A stretch of DNA of 64,000 nucleotides from Clostridium_F caseinilyticum (GCF_046127645.1 NZ_CP175919.1); one strand, 5' to 3'. Positions 46,597-55,429 are shown, counted from the stretch's first letter. Notes: generated by a model not told the origin, from the letters alone. Made by a program: numbers and translations.

Positions 46597-46965
46597 ATGA
46601 AATTACCCCAAAAAATAATAGCAATTACTATTATGTGTGCTTCAATTCCATTATGTTCAGCTAATATTACAGTTAATGCTGCTGATAAGAAAGATGTAAA
46701 TTTATCTTATACTACTACAACACTACCAGAAATAAATAGGATGATACCAGTAGCATATCGTTGGATGGTACAAATAACAGGTGAATCTGGAGCAATTGTA
46801 TATGATAATCCAGGTGGAGGACATCAATTAAGAAAATTAAGTAAAGGCGCCAGAATACGTTATGCTGGGGAGACTAGAGAAGTAAATGGTGAAAAGTGGT
46901 ATAAGATATCAGATAGAGGTTGGGTATCTGCACGTTATGCAAGATTATATAAAATGCTTATATAA
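46597..46965 (+). CDS. Small secreted SH3-domain protein
   Basis: Start placed at ATG 46597, seven bases after AGGAGG; the ATG at 46552 lacks such a site. A signal peptide (KLPQKIIAITIMCASIPLCSA, cut near NAADKK) leads to a bacterial SH3-like fold: GAIVYDNPGGGHQLRKLSKG, IRYAGETREVNGEKWYKISDRGWVSARY. Similar SH3b domains bind cell-wall peptides. At about 122 aa it has no catalytic domain. It may anchor to or shield the wall, or be a bacteriocin-like product. Confidence 0.75.
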   Translation: MKLPQKIIAITIMCASIPLCSANITVNAADKKDVNLSYTTTTLPEINRMIPVAYRWMVQITGESGAIVYDNPGGGHQLRKLSKGARIRYAGETREVNGEKWYKISDRGWVSARYARLYKMLI

Positions 46966-47013
46966 AAAACGGGTATGTAGGTAAATTTGATTTTACACAA
47001 ATCTATTTACATT

Positions 47014-47076
47014 CTTTAAAAAACAAAGAAGTGTCTGTCTCATAATGCACTTTTATGCATTATGAGACAGACACTT
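47014..47076 (-). terminator. Very long perfect hairpin after the P1B ATPase gene
   Basis: A 21-bp perfect stem (47029-47049 with 47056-47076; core GTGTCTGTCTCATAATGCA) with a 6-nt CTTTTA loop lies between convergent genes. On the minus strand it is followed by CTTTGTTTTTT, so it can end the ATPase transcript. Confidence 0.75.
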
Positions 47077-47084
47077 AGTATTAT

Positions 47085-48947
47085 TTATTTCTTTTTCCAT
47101 TTCAGTAATAATGCAGAATTAATAATAACAAGCACCGACCCTGCATTATGAACAAGTGCTCCTACTACAGGATTAAGTATTCCTGTTATTGCAAGTATAA
47201 TTGCTACAAAGTTTAATATCATTGAAAAGCTTAGATTTAGCTTTATGATAGTCATCATTTTTTTAGAAAGTGCAAATATATGAGGAAGCTGACTTATATC
47301 ATCACTGACAAGTGCGATATCTGCAGCATCTACAGCAATATCACTTCCTACTCCTCCCATTGCAATACCTACATAAGCCTTTTTGAGTGCAGGTGCATCA
47401 TTAATACCGTCACCTACCATACATACCATTTCTCCTTTACTTTGGATATTATGGATTTCATCAAGTTTATCTTCAGGTAAGCAATCTGCTTTCACTTCAG
47501 AAATATTAATCTTATTAGATATATATCCAGCAGCTTCAACGTGATCTCCTGTAAGCAACACAGGTGTGATTCCAAGAGATTTAATATTTTCTATCATATG
47601 TGGAGCATTTTTACGTAACACATCTGACAAAGCGGAAAAACCAACTATAATATTATCTATTGCTATGTAAATAATAGTGCATCCTTTTGAAAGATAAGAT
47701 TTTGCTTCTTTTACTATTTCATCTTTTAAATAAATATTATTATCTTTCATTAGTTTTTCATTTCCAGAAAAAATTTTTTTCCCATCTACTTTTGCCATAA
47801 CACCTCTTCCTGGAAGCATAGTGAATTTTTCGGGTTCTGTAGGTATATTACCAGTATTTTTAAAACTCTCTACAACTGCTTTTCCAAGTGGATGTTCACT
47901 TCTCAATTCTGCAGATACCAATACTTTATATAACTCTTCATCTGTATAACTATCTGAAAAACTTTTTACTGTTACAATTTTAGGCTTGCCATAAGTTAAA
48001 GTACCTGTTTTATCAAAAATAATCTTATTTACCTTTGAAAGCCGTTCCAATGCATCACCTTCACGGACTAAAACACCATATTTTGTAGCATTACCAATTG
48101 CAGCCATAATTGCAGTTGGTGTAGCAAGGACTAAAGCACATGGACAAAATACAACAAGTATTGTTACAGCACGAATAATCTCTCCTGTGATAATCCAAGT
48201 AAAAATTGCTGAAGTAACTGCAATAACTACAATCCAAGTTGCCCATCTATCCGCAATGCTAACTATTTTTGCCTTGCCTGCATCAGCAGATTGAACAAGT
48301 CGTATCATACGCTGTAGTGAACTATCCTCTCCAACCTTAATAGCTTTCATTTCAAATGTACCAAACTGATTTACTGTTCCGCTTGATACTTCATCTCCAA
48401 TAGATTTATCTACAGGTATAGATTCTCCTGTCATAACAGACTGATCAATAGATGTTTGTCCCTTTGTAATTATTCCATCAACTGCAATTGTTTCTCCAGC
48501 GAGTACTCTCAAAATATCACCAACCTGAACTTTTTTTGCATCAATAATTTCTTCTTTATTTTTTCGAATAACTCTCGCAGTTCGTGGTTTAAGATTTACT
48601 AACTTCTCTAGTCCTGCCTGTGCTTTTGCCACGGTAAGTTCTTCAAGTAATGCACCTATTTGCATAATAAAGGCTACCTCACCAGCAGCAAAAATTTCCC
48701 CAATAATGACAGATGCAATAAGTGCCATTGAAACAAGCACATCAGCCTTTATATCAAACTCTGTAATAAGACTCTTTATAGCTCCAATAACAATTGGAAT
48801 TCCACAAAGTATAATTGAAATCCATGCAACATTAATAGGTAAATGACCCATATCGAAAAAACTAACTATAAGAGCAATACCAGATAAAACAATAAAAAAT
48901 ATGCTTAGTCTCATTTCATCAGAAAAAATAGATTTTATTTTGTTCAA
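47085..48947 (-). CDS. P1B-type heavy-metal ATPase (CsoR-controlled)
   Basis: 620 aa, with the ion-path motif CPCAL (Cys near residue 270), TGES, the phosphorylation site DKTGTLT (near 313), HPLGKA and GDGINDAPAL. No N-terminal metal-binding HMA domain is present; the protein begins directly with membrane spans. The last span reads VHNAGSVLVIINSALLL, not the MxxSS of standard copper pumps, so the metal is uncertain (copper by its regulator, zinc/cadmium class by the last span). It exports metal using ATP. The upstream promoter carries two CsoR-type operators. Confidence 0.9.
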   Translation of the reverse strand: MNKIKSIFSDEMRLSIFFIVLSGIALIVSFFDMGHLPINVAWISIILCGIPIVIGAIKSLITEFDIKADVLVSMALIASVIIGEIFAAGEVAFIMQIGALLEELTVAKAQAGLEKLVNLKPRTARVIRKNKEEIIDAKKVQVGDILRVLAGETIAVDGIITKGQTSIDQSVMTGESIPVDKSIGDEVSSGTVNQFGTFEMKAIKVGEDSSLQRMIRLVQSADAGKAKIVSIADRWATWIVVIAVTSAIFTWIITGEIIRAVTILVVFCPCALVLATPTAIMAAIGNATKYGVLVREGDALERLSKVNKIIFDKTGTLTYGKPKIVTVKSFSDSYTDEELYKVLVSAELRSEHPLGKAVVESFKNTGNIPTEPEKFTMLPGRGVMAKVDGKKIFSGNEKLMKDNNIYLKDEIVKEAKSYLSKGCTIIYIAIDNIIVGFSALSDVLRKNAPHMIENIKSLGITPVLLTGDHVEAAGYISNKINISEVKADCLPEDKLDEIHNIQSKGEMVCMVGDGINDAPALKKAYVGIAMGGVGSDIAVDAADIALVSDDISQLPHIFALSKKMMTIIKLNLSFSMILNFVAIILAITGILNPVVGALVHNAGSVLVIINSALLLKWKKK

Positions 48948-48964
48948 ATTATAACACTCCTTTC

Positions 48965-49016
48965 ATACCTATAGGGGTATATGTATATTGTACCCCCATA
49001 GGTATAAATATGTCAA
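48965..49016 (-). promoter_or_regulatory. Promoter with two CsoR-type operators (ATPase gene)
   Basis: On the minus strand TTGACA (49016-49011) and TACAAT (48992-48987) are 18 bp apart. ATACCTATAGGGGTAT lies downstream of the -10 (48965-48980). A second G-tract palindrome, GTACCCCCATAGGTAT (48990-49005), overlaps the spacer and -10. Both match the G/C-tract dyads bound by CsoR. Confidence 0.8.
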
Positions 49017-49210
49017 TAAAAAAAGAGTAACCTAAAAATTAATTTAATAGTTGCTCTTTTAATAAATAGATTATCTATTTAGGGGATTTCACACTAACAA
49101 TAAATCCTATACCATATTGTGTTAATTTTAAATTTGCAAAATAGCATATTATGTGTAACTCCTTAATACGATATCACCATTTTTCAATTTTTTTAATAAA
49201 TACATATATA

Positions 49211-49486
49211 CTAAGACATGTTAGAAAAACGTTCAACAGCTTTTGCAAAACTTTTTATAGTTTTATCTGCATCTCCATGTTCAATTCCTTCACGTACACA
49301 GTGTTGTAAATGGCCTTCGAGTACAACCTGCCCTGCTTTGTGAAGTGCTGATTTGGCTGCATTAATTTGCATTAACACATCTTCACAAGGAACATCTTCA
49401 TCTACCATCCTATCAATGGCATTTATTTGACCAATTATTTTTTTTAATCTTCTATGTAAGTTTTGAGAATCCATACATTTTTTCAT
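49211..49486 (-). CDS. csoR: CsoR-family metal-sensing repressor
   Basis: 91-aa all-helical protein (HRRLKKIIGQINAIDRMVDE start typical of the family). The copper triad Cys34, His59 and Cys63 is present (PCEDVL; EGHLQHCV), which fits Cu(I)-sensing CsoR rather than RcnR or CstR. Copper binding releases the repressor from G/C-tract operators. Such operators occur in its own promoter and in that of the ATPase gene. Confidence 0.9.
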   Translation of the reverse strand: MKKCMDSQNLHRRLKKIIGQINAIDRMVDEDVPCEDVLMQINAAKSALHKAGQVVLEGHLQHCVREGIEHGDADKTIKSFAKAVERFSNMS

Positions 49487-49500
49487 AAAAGCACCTCCAT

Positions 49501-49551
49501 ATACCCTTAGGGGTATATGTACATTATACTGATTAATCTGCTCCCTGTCAA
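49501..49551 (-). promoter_or_regulatory. csoR promoter with CsoR operator
   Basis: TTGACA (49551-49546), a 17-bp spacer and TATAAT (49528-49523) on the minus strand. The operator ATACCCTTAGGGGTAT (49501-49516) lies just after the -10. Confidence 0.85.
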
Positions 49552-49729
49552 TGCAATATATAGCTATTTTTCAATATATATGTCCCTAAAACTACACCTT
49601 TTATACACTAGTTTTTAAATTCTAATATTAAAACTCCTTTTATTTCTTTTATAATTTTGTAAACAAAACAGATTGTTCACCTTCTTCTTTCTTCAATATC
49701 AAAATAATAAAGGATTAAAAATTACTTAT

Positions 49730-50122
49730 TTACTTTGACACAATAAGTAAATCTTTTTCAACTATATGATTGATTATCCAATTATTTAAAAACTTCAACA
49801 CATCCATTATGTATTCATCTTGATTTTCATCAATTTTATTTAAGTCCAACTCATTTAGCTTTTTAATAAAACCTTCATGCTCAATTTTTTGAGTAAATAA
49901 TCTTTTATAATTTATGCTTTGCATATATTCTTCTTCATTTTTAAAATGATAAGCAGTATAATCCTTTAATTCTGAAATTACATCAACTATCTTGTCATAT
50001 TTATCAATAATATATGGATCCTTTAGTAATGTATATGCCCTTTCCCCAATTTCAAAAAGTTTCTCATGTTCCTCATCAATATTAGATACTCCTAATCTAT
50101 ACTCATCTTTCATTTCAAACAT
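49730..50122 (-). CDS. Bacteriohemerythrin
   Basis: 130-aa four-helix protein with the di-iron ligands in order: IDEEHEKL (His), YHFKNEEEYM (His and Glu), KIEHEGF (His) and NHIVEKD (His, Asp). The motif set matches single-domain oxygen-binding bacteriohemerythrins, here probably an oxygen scavenger or sensor in an anaerobe. GGAGG precedes the start. No operon partner. Confidence 0.92.
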   Translation of the reverse strand: MFEMKDEYRLGVSNIDEEHEKLFEIGERAYTLLKDPYIIDKYDKIVDVISELKDYTAYHFKNEEEYMQSINYKRLFTQKIEHEGFIKKLNELDLNKIDENQDEYIMDVLKFLNNWIINHIVEKDLLIVSK

Positions 50123-50342
50123 AAAATTTTCCTCCTTATAATTTTATACGAAATAATTTTATACCAACATATTATATCGAATATTATTATTACTTGTATA
50201 TATAAAAATTATCATTTTATCTTAAACAAATTTTTTAGGTAAATGAACATGTAGTATGAAATTCAATAGTAACCTTCAAAGGATACTAATTACCTCTGTA
50301 AAGAAGATCCATAATGCCTAGAAAACCCTAAGGCAATAAATA

Positions 50343-50377
50343 AAAAACGCCGCTAAATTAGATTTAGCGACGTTTTC
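50343..50377 (-). terminator. Terminator of the cut microcompartment operon
   Basis: AACGCCGCTAAAT pairs with ATTTAGCGACGTT with one mismatch and a 3-nt loop. On the minus strand it is followed by TTTTTTA. It lies 13 bp after the last shell-protein gene. Confidence 0.88.
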
Positions 50378-50389
50378 TTATTTTAGATC

Positions 50390-50680
50390 TTATTTTGCAA
50401 CTTCTTTAGATGATGGAAGAATTACTTCAACTTCAGAGTGTGGACGTGGTATAACGTGAACTGATACTAATTCTCCAACACGTTGTGCAGCTGCAGCACC
50501 AGCGTCTGTAGCAGCTTTAACAGCTCCAACATCACCTCTAACCATAACAGTTACAAGTCCGCCTCCAACATATTCTTTACCTATTAAATATACGTTTGCT
50601 GCTTTAACCATAGCATCTGCTGCTTCTATTGATCCTACTAAACCTTTTGTTTCTATCATTCCTAATGCATCATATTTCAT
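50390..50680 (-). CDS. BMC-H shell protein (EutM/PduA-like)
   Basis: 96 aa with the hexamer-forming BMC fold: ALGMIETKGLVGSIEAADAMVKAANV, GGGLVTVMVRGDVGAVKAATDAGA, HVIPRPHSEVEVILP. The lone 4-stranded domain and the pore loop GKEYVGGGLV are typical of major facet hexamers. It is the last gene of the operon. Confidence 0.95.
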   Translation of the reverse strand: MKYDALGMIETKGLVGSIEAADAMVKAANVYLIGKEYVGGGLVTVMVRGDVGAVKAATDAGAAAAQRVGELVSVHVIPRPHSEVEVILPSSKEVAK

Positions 50681-50753
50681 TTTAAAATCCTCCTAAAATA
50701 TCTTTTTTTATTTATTTAAATTTTTAATTATAAGCAATTATTTATTTAATTTT

Positions 50754-51404
50754 TTACTTTACTATTGTTACCTTTGACTTTGAATTAATACCCATTGCGT
50801 TAGCTTCTTCAATATCAAGATGACATTCAAGGCTTGAAGCGTCATTAGCTCTAACAGCTACATTATTGTATATTCCGCCTCTTAAGTCTTCAAATTTTAT
50901 TGACACTATTTCTCCATCATGTACTCCTAAGTTTTTAGCATCTTCAGGTGTCATGTGAATGTGTCTTTGTGCAACCATTAATCCTTCTTCTAATTGCACA
51001 GAACCTTTTGGTCCAACTATTGTAATAGGAGATGTTCTATTTAAATCTCCAGATAATTTTACATGAGCTGCTGCTCCAAGTTTAATGCAGTCTCCTGCTA
51101 ATACTTCAACCTGAGTTTTGCTTCTTACAGGACCTAGGATTCTAACTTTTTCAATTGCACCTTTTGGTCCGCAAATTGTTACAACTTCTTTGCAAGCATA
51201 TTGTCCAGGTTGAGATAAATCTTTAATCTTAGTAAGTTCATAATTTTCACCAAAAAGACTATTTAAATCCTTTTGTGAAAGATGTATATGTCTATTTGAA
51301 ATTCCTACTGGAATATCAGATGAATTTCTGTTAACAGCAGTATTTAATTCTTTGCCTTTAACAGCTTCCAGTAAAAGTTTTAATACCTCTTCACAATTAT
51401 CCAT
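50754..51404 (-). CDS. pduL: PduL-type phosphotransacylase
   Basis: 216 aa. Two zinc-binding barrel blocks are seen: VGISNRHIHLSQKDL and later LMVAQRHIHMTPEDAK, with GAAAHVKLSGDL between. It converts acetyl-CoA and phosphate to acetyl phosphate and CoA, recycling CoA inside the compartment. An N-terminal helix (NCEEVLKLLLEAV) resembles an encapsulation peptide. Its start overlaps the stop of the aldehyde dehydrogenase gene. Confidence 0.93.
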   Translation of the reverse strand: MDNCEEVLKLLLEAVKGKELNTAVNRNSSDIPVGISNRHIHLSQKDLNSLFGENYELTKIKDLSQPGQYACKEVVTICGPKGAIEKVRILGPVRSKTQVEVLAGDCIKLGAAAHVKLSGDLNRTSPITIVGPKGSVQLEEGLMVAQRHIHMTPEDAKNLGVHDGEIVSIKFEDLRGGIYNNVAVRANDASSLECHLDIEEANAMGINSKSKVTIVK

Positions 51405-53002
51405 TAGTTTGCCCCCTTCATAGCGGCAACTATTTGATTAACTAAATCTAAAAGTTCTTCATTTTTTCCATTTTCACTATTACATTCAGTGCAAGTATTA
51501 GTACTTTCAGCACAATTATTAGCCTTATTTAAAACTTCTGCAGCTGCTGCAATTTGAGCTGGGCTCATGTTCATCAATTGATTTTGAACTCCATGGCAAT
51601 TTTCAGCAGTTTTTATGCAGTTGAAGGTTGGGTCATTAGATGCTAAGTTTGTACAATCTTTTATACCATAAGCAACTCTCTTAACATTTATAAGGTGCTC
51701 TGGAGTAACATTTTCAGATACTGAGCTTCCTCCCCAAGTACCGCATCCTAGAGTAAATGAAGGATTTAGTCCTGTGCTTGCACCTGTTCCACCTTGAGTT
51801 CCACCAGTATTAACAAGGATACGAGAAGCTGGTTTTCTAGCAAACTTCATAACTATATCTCTGTCTTCTGTATGAATGCTCATAGTATGACCAATTCCAT
51901 TTTGAAGTAATGAAATACTTAATTCACATGCTTCATGCCAATCTTTTACTGTATAGAATCCAAGAACTGTTGTAAGTTTTTCAAAAGATAATGGGTAACC
52001 TTCTCCTACTCCATTTTGTCTTCCTATAAGTACTTTAGTTCCTGCTGGAATTGTGAATCCTGCAGCACTTGCTATAACTTGTGGACTTCTTCCAACAAAT
52101 TTAGCATTCATAGCATTGCCTTTTTTGAATAATAGTTTACAAACTTTTTCAGTTTCTTCTTCTGTCATGAAGTATCCACCTTGTTTTTTAAATTCTGAAA
52201 CAACTAGGTCATGATTACATTCTTCACAGATTATTGATTGTTCTGATGCACAGATTGTACCATTATCAAAAGTTTTACTTGCCATAATGTTTTTAACAGC
52301 TTTTTCTACATCAGCAGTTCTTTCAATATATGCTGGAGAGTTTCCTGCACCAACACCAATTGCTGGTGTTCCTGAACTGTAAGCTGCTTTAACCATTCCT
52401 GGACCACCTGTAGCTATTATTATAGCTACTTCTTTGCTTTTCATTAATTCATTTGTAGCTCCAATTGTTGGAATAGTTACAGTACTTATAATGTTTTCTG
52501 GTGCTCCAGCTTCTATTGCTGCATCTCTCATTAATTCAACTGCTTTAATTGTACATTTTGCAGCAGCTGGATGTGGTGCGAACACTATAGCATTACGAGA
52601 TTTGATTGAAATCATAGCCTTGAAAATTGCAGTAGAAGTTGGGTTTGTTGAAGGTACTATACCCATAACTAAACCGACTGGTTCAGCAAGCTCTATAAGC
52701 TTGTTTTCTTTATCTTCTTTAATTACACCTATAGTTTTCATATCTTTAATTGAATTATATAGTATAGTAGCTGCTAAATGGTTTTTGAAAGTTTTATCTT
52801 CAACTTTACCAAATCCTGTTTCTTCAACTGCCATTTGTGCTAAACAAACAGCGTTTTCTTCTGCAACCTTTACCATGTTACGTAAGATTTTATCAATTTG
52901 CTCTTCATTATAGTCAGCAATTTTATCAGCTGCTACTTTCCCAAGTCTAGCAAGATCCCTTGCTTGTTGTATTGAACGCAAATCCTTATCAAAATTTTCC
53001 AT
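51404..53002 (-). CDS. CoA-acylating aldehyde dehydrogenase (EutE/PduP/CutF-like)
   Basis: 532 aa. The nucleophile Cys251 lies in NGTICASEQS. The nucleotide site IATGGPGMVKAAYSSG and the GVGAGNSPAYIERTAD block are intact. It oxidises the acetaldehyde released by CutC to acetyl-CoA with NAD. A C-terminal tail separated by a Cys-rich linker (CAESTNTCTECNSENGK) ends in an amphipathic helix (ELLDLVNQIVAAMKG), typical of microcompartment targeting. The gene is coupled to pduL. A separate, Cys-less homologue opens the operon. Confidence 0.93.
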   Translation of the reverse strand: MENFDKDLRSIQQARDLARLGKVAADKIADYNEEQIDKILRNMVKVAEENAVCLAQMAVEETGFGKVEDKTFKNHLAATILYNSIKDMKTIGVIKEDKENKLIELAEPVGLVMGIVPSTNPTSTAIFKAMISIKSRNAIVFAPHPAAAKCTIKAVELMRDAAIEAGAPENIISTVTIPTIGATNELMKSKEVAIIIATGGPGMVKAAYSSGTPAIGVGAGNSPAYIERTADVEKAVKNIMASKTFDNGTICASEQSIICEECNHDLVVSEFKKQGGYFMTEEETEKVCKLLFKKGNAMNAKFVGRSPQVIASAAGFTIPAGTKVLIGRQNGVGEGYPLSFEKLTTVLGFYTVKDWHEACELSISLLQNGIGHTMSIHTEDRDIVMKFARKPASRILVNTGGTQGGTGASTGLNPSFTLGCGTWGGSSVSENVTPEHLINVKRVAYGIKDCTNLASNDPTFNCIKTAENCHGVQNQLMNMSPAQIAAAAEVLNKANNCAESTNTCTECNSENGKNEELLDLVNQIVAAMKGAN

Positions 53003-53036
53003 TATCCCTTACTTCCTTTCGTAAACCTTAAAATAG

Positions 53037-53921
53037 CTAATTTTTCTCGTAATATAATTTAAATTTGTTAATTAATACATTTTTACCTGCTTTTGAAATT
53101 GTTCTACCGGCAATTCCAAAATCCTTATATTCACGAGCTAGATTTCTAAGCTTAACAACTTTTAGCTTAGCTAATATTAAAACGGCTTTTTCTAAACCAT
53201 TTTTTCTTACTAAATTGTCTACATCATCTTTGTGTAGATTTTCTAAATTTAACTTATGTATTTTCTCTAAATCCACATCTAATTCATCTACATGTCCTGC
53301 TTTATCTACAGCTTTCGCATTTTCCACTTTTTCTATAGTTTCATCTTGTTTTGTATTTTCTACAATATCTGCATCTACTATATCTTTTGAAGTTTTTACG
53401 GATTCTGTATCTTTCACACTGTCTGTAGTTTTTTTATTCTCTATATCATTTAGAGATTCTACTGATTCTGTATCTTTTAGATTCTCCACAGTTTGTACAG
53501 ACTCTGCCTTGTCTGTATTTTCTAGATCCTTAACAGTTTCAACCTGTTTTGTATCTTTTAAAATTTCTCTAGCTTGTACAAACTCTGCAACTTCTATATC
53601 TTCTACAGTTTCTGTACTTTCATTAGATGATGGATCTTCTGGTGGATTATTAGGTCCAATTATACTTTCCAATTCTTCATGAGGACGTGGAATTACATGT
53701 TCTGAAATTAAAAACTTTTCATCAAGTTTTTTTACAGCTGCTACTCCAGCTTCCACAGATGCTTTTACTGCACCTACATCTCCTGTAACTGAAATTGTAA
53801 CAAGACCGCCACCTACATAAGTTTTTTCAATAATACTTACATCTGCTGATTTTACCATTGTATCGGCTGCCTCAACAGCTGCAAGTAATCCCTTTGTTTC
53901 TATTAAACCAAGAGCTTGCAT
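53037..53921 (-). CDS. BMC-H shell protein with acidic linker and Rho-N/SAP-like tail
   Basis: Residues ~1-92 form a normal BMC domain (LGLIETKGLLAAVEAADTMVK; GGGLVTISVTGDVGAVKASVEAG; EHVIPRPHEELESI). A ~130-residue acidic, repetitive linker follows with recurring E/D-S/T-V-K/E units (TESVESLNDIENKK, DTESVKTSKDIVDAD). The last ~60 residues form a basic helical domain (LVRKNGLEKAVLILAKLKVV, KLRNLAREYKDFGIAGRTIS) resembling Rho-N/SAP-type nucleic-acid-binding folds. EutK is the known example of a shell protein with a nucleic-acid-binding tail. The tail's function is inferred only. Confidence 0.85.
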   Translation of the reverse strand: MQALGLIETKGLLAAVEAADTMVKSADVSIIEKTYVGGGLVTISVTGDVGAVKASVEAGVAAVKKLDEKFLISEHVIPRPHEELESIIGPNNPPEDPSSNESTETVEDIEVAEFVQAREILKDTKQVETVKDLENTDKAESVQTVENLKDTESVESLNDIENKKTTDSVKDTESVKTSKDIVDADIVENTKQDETIEKVENAKAVDKAGHVDELDVDLEKIHKLNLENLHKDDVDNLVRKNGLEKAVLILAKLKVVKLRNLAREYKDFGIAGRTISKAGKNVLINKFKLYYEKN

Positions 53922-53941
53922 AGGTTAATCCTCCTAATCTT

Positions 53942-54622
53942 CTATAAAAGATCCGCCCAATTTGCTGGATATGTTGCATAAAATACCCTAGCTTTGTCTG
54001 GAGACCCCCAAACCACTTTAGAACCTGATGGTACAAATAACACATCTCCAGCGTGAGCTGTATATGTCTTACCATCAATTTCAATAGTTAAAGTTCCCTC
54101 AATAACATAATCAATCTCTTCGTAAGTTAATTCCCAATCAAATTTTGAATCTTCAATAATTAAAAATCCAGCACTCATTTTTGATTCTTCTTTACTTACT
54201 AGTTCTTGAAATTGAACTTTTGCATTTGGATTACCAGTATCGAATACATCCATTTTTACTGTGTTTCCTCTAACAACTTTAAGTCCATTAGGAGCACACT
54301 CAGCTTTAAATGGAAGATCCTTTCCTTTTAAGCATTGAAGCATTTCTTGTAAAAGTCCTTTGTCCATCATTACTCTAAGAAGTTTAAGCATCATTTCACT
54401 ATCAATGTTCTCTATGTTTGGAACATTTTTGCCTATTAAATGCTCTACTTTAGGTGCAGGAGCTTCTGTAGTAACTACTATTCCATTGTTTTTTACAAGA
54501 TCCTTAGCTGATGGTGTAATTATTTCACTTCCATCTACATAAAGTATTTTTTCACCCTTTAATATTAATGCTTCAATATCTTTTGCAGCGATTAACTTTT
54601 TCATGTTCTCACATCCTTTCAA
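53942..54622 (-). CDS. eutQ: EutQ-like cupin (possible acetate kinase)
   Basis: 226 aa. A variable N-terminal half is followed by a C-terminal cupin (AGFLIIEDSKFDWELTYEEIDYVIEGTLTIEIDG, split here, then HAGDVLFVPSGSKVVWGS and ATYPANW). EutQ of Salmonella has acetate kinase activity and helps compartment assembly, so it could turn PduL's acetyl phosphate into acetate and ATP. GAGAACATG leads to the start, and the 170-bp gap upstream contains a hairpin shared with the region before eutS. Confidence 0.85.
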   Translation of the reverse strand: MKGCENMKKLIAAKDIEALILKGEKILYVDGSEIITPSAKDLVKNNGIVVTTEAPAPKVEHLIGKNVPNIENIDSEMMLKLLRVMMDKGLLQEMLQCLKGKDLPFKAECAPNGLKVVRGNTVKMDVFDTGNPNAKVQFQELVSKEESKMSAGFLIIEDSKFDWELTYEEIDYVIEGTLTIEIDGKTYTAHAGDVLFVPSGSKVVWGSPDKARVFYATYPANWADLL

Positions 54623-54646
54623 ATAATATTAAAACTTATATATAAA

Positions 54647-54676
54647 ACTCCTTTTCCTATTATGGAATGAGTAAGC
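54647..54676 (-). promoter_or_regulatory. Intercistronic hairpin with shared GCTTACTCATTC motif
   Basis: On the minus strand GCTTACTCATTC is followed by ACTC...GAGT and TTCC...GGAA pairing. The same 12-mer precedes eutS at 57839-57850. It may be a processing, stabilising or antitermination element of the polycistronic mRNA. Confidence 0.4.
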
Positions 54677-54793
54677 TAACATATCAAAATCAACACTTTT
54701 TATAATTTATCATCTGAAAATTTTATATTCTTGATGACTATTTAAGATTTTGCATGTCTTTTTAAAACATAATTATTTTAAGAAAGTTGTGTT

Positions 54794-55057
54794 CTAGCCA
54801 AAATTACAATCCTCATCAATTATTCCAATAACAACTGCATCTACAGGAATATTGTCATCACCTAACATTCTTCTAGCAGATGATCCTGTACTAACAATAA
54901 CTCTATCACCAATACCTGCACTTATAATATCAACAACTATAAATCTGCGTCCTTCATCTACACCACCAATTTCCTCAGCAAGCATAAATTTAAGTCCGCT
55001 AAGAGATTCTGCTTTTCTAGTGGCCCATACATTATCAATAAGTCTTGCTGCTATCAT
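54794..55057 (-). CDS. EutN/CcmL-type vertex protein
   Basis: 87 aa beta-barrel protein: ARLIDNVWATRKAESLSGLKFMLAE, VDIISAGIGDRVIVSTGSSARRML and DAVVIGIIDE are the family blocks. Pentamers close the vertices of the icosahedral shell. Its start overlaps the stop of the preceding shell gene. Confidence 0.95.
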   Translation of the reverse strand: MIAARLIDNVWATRKAESLSGLKFMLAEEIGGVDEGRRFIVVDIISAGIGDRVIVSTGSSARRMLGDDNIPVDAVVIGIIDEDCNFG

Positions 55058-55356
55058 AGCTTATTTACCTCTTTCATTTTTAATTTAATTTCATCTAATG
55101 CGGATTCAACTGATGATGTATCACCAAAAATCCCAAGTAAAACCATGTGCTGTGGACATGTACCTCTAATATCTTCAACGGTAACTCCAACAGCTTTCTC
55201 GGCAATATCTGCAGCATAAATCATATCTATAAGTTTGCCTTGAATAAGTCCTATTGCATCTGCACTTTCTAAATCTGTTTTACAGTTACCACCCATTCTT
55301 CTTTTAAGAATATCTTTAGTGCCTTTGGAAGGTGATTTTATAATTCTAAAATCCAC
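55054..55356 (-). CDS. GrpU-like BMC shell protein with Cys-Pro-Gln pore motif
   Basis: 100 aa. SADAIGLIQGKLIDMIYAADIAEKA and LLGIFGDTSSVESALDEIK mark a BMC domain with an N-terminal extension (IKSPSKGTKDILKRRMGG). The loop DIRGTCPQHMV carries CPQ. GrpU proteins from glycyl-radical compartments bind a [4Fe-4S] cluster through a similar pore motif, which suggests a redox or cluster-delivery role here. The assignment to GrpU is from the motif and context. Confidence 0.7.
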   Translation of the reverse strand: MDFRIIKSPSKGTKDILKRRMGGNCKTDLESADAIGLIQGKLIDMIYAADIAEKAVGVTVEDIRGTCPQHMVLLGIFGDTSSVESALDEIKLKMKEVNKL

Positions 55357-55429
55357 TTTGAAACACTCTCCTTATTAGGCATATTAAAATAAATAACAAA
55401 TCAAATCAGTATATTTATCTAAATGTGCC

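Noticed and set aside
53065..53682. 205-aa plus-strand frame rich in Ser, Thr and Phe
   Set aside because: It is the mirror of the acidic E/D/K linker of the long shell protein; repetitive acidic sequence gives long antisense frames by chance.
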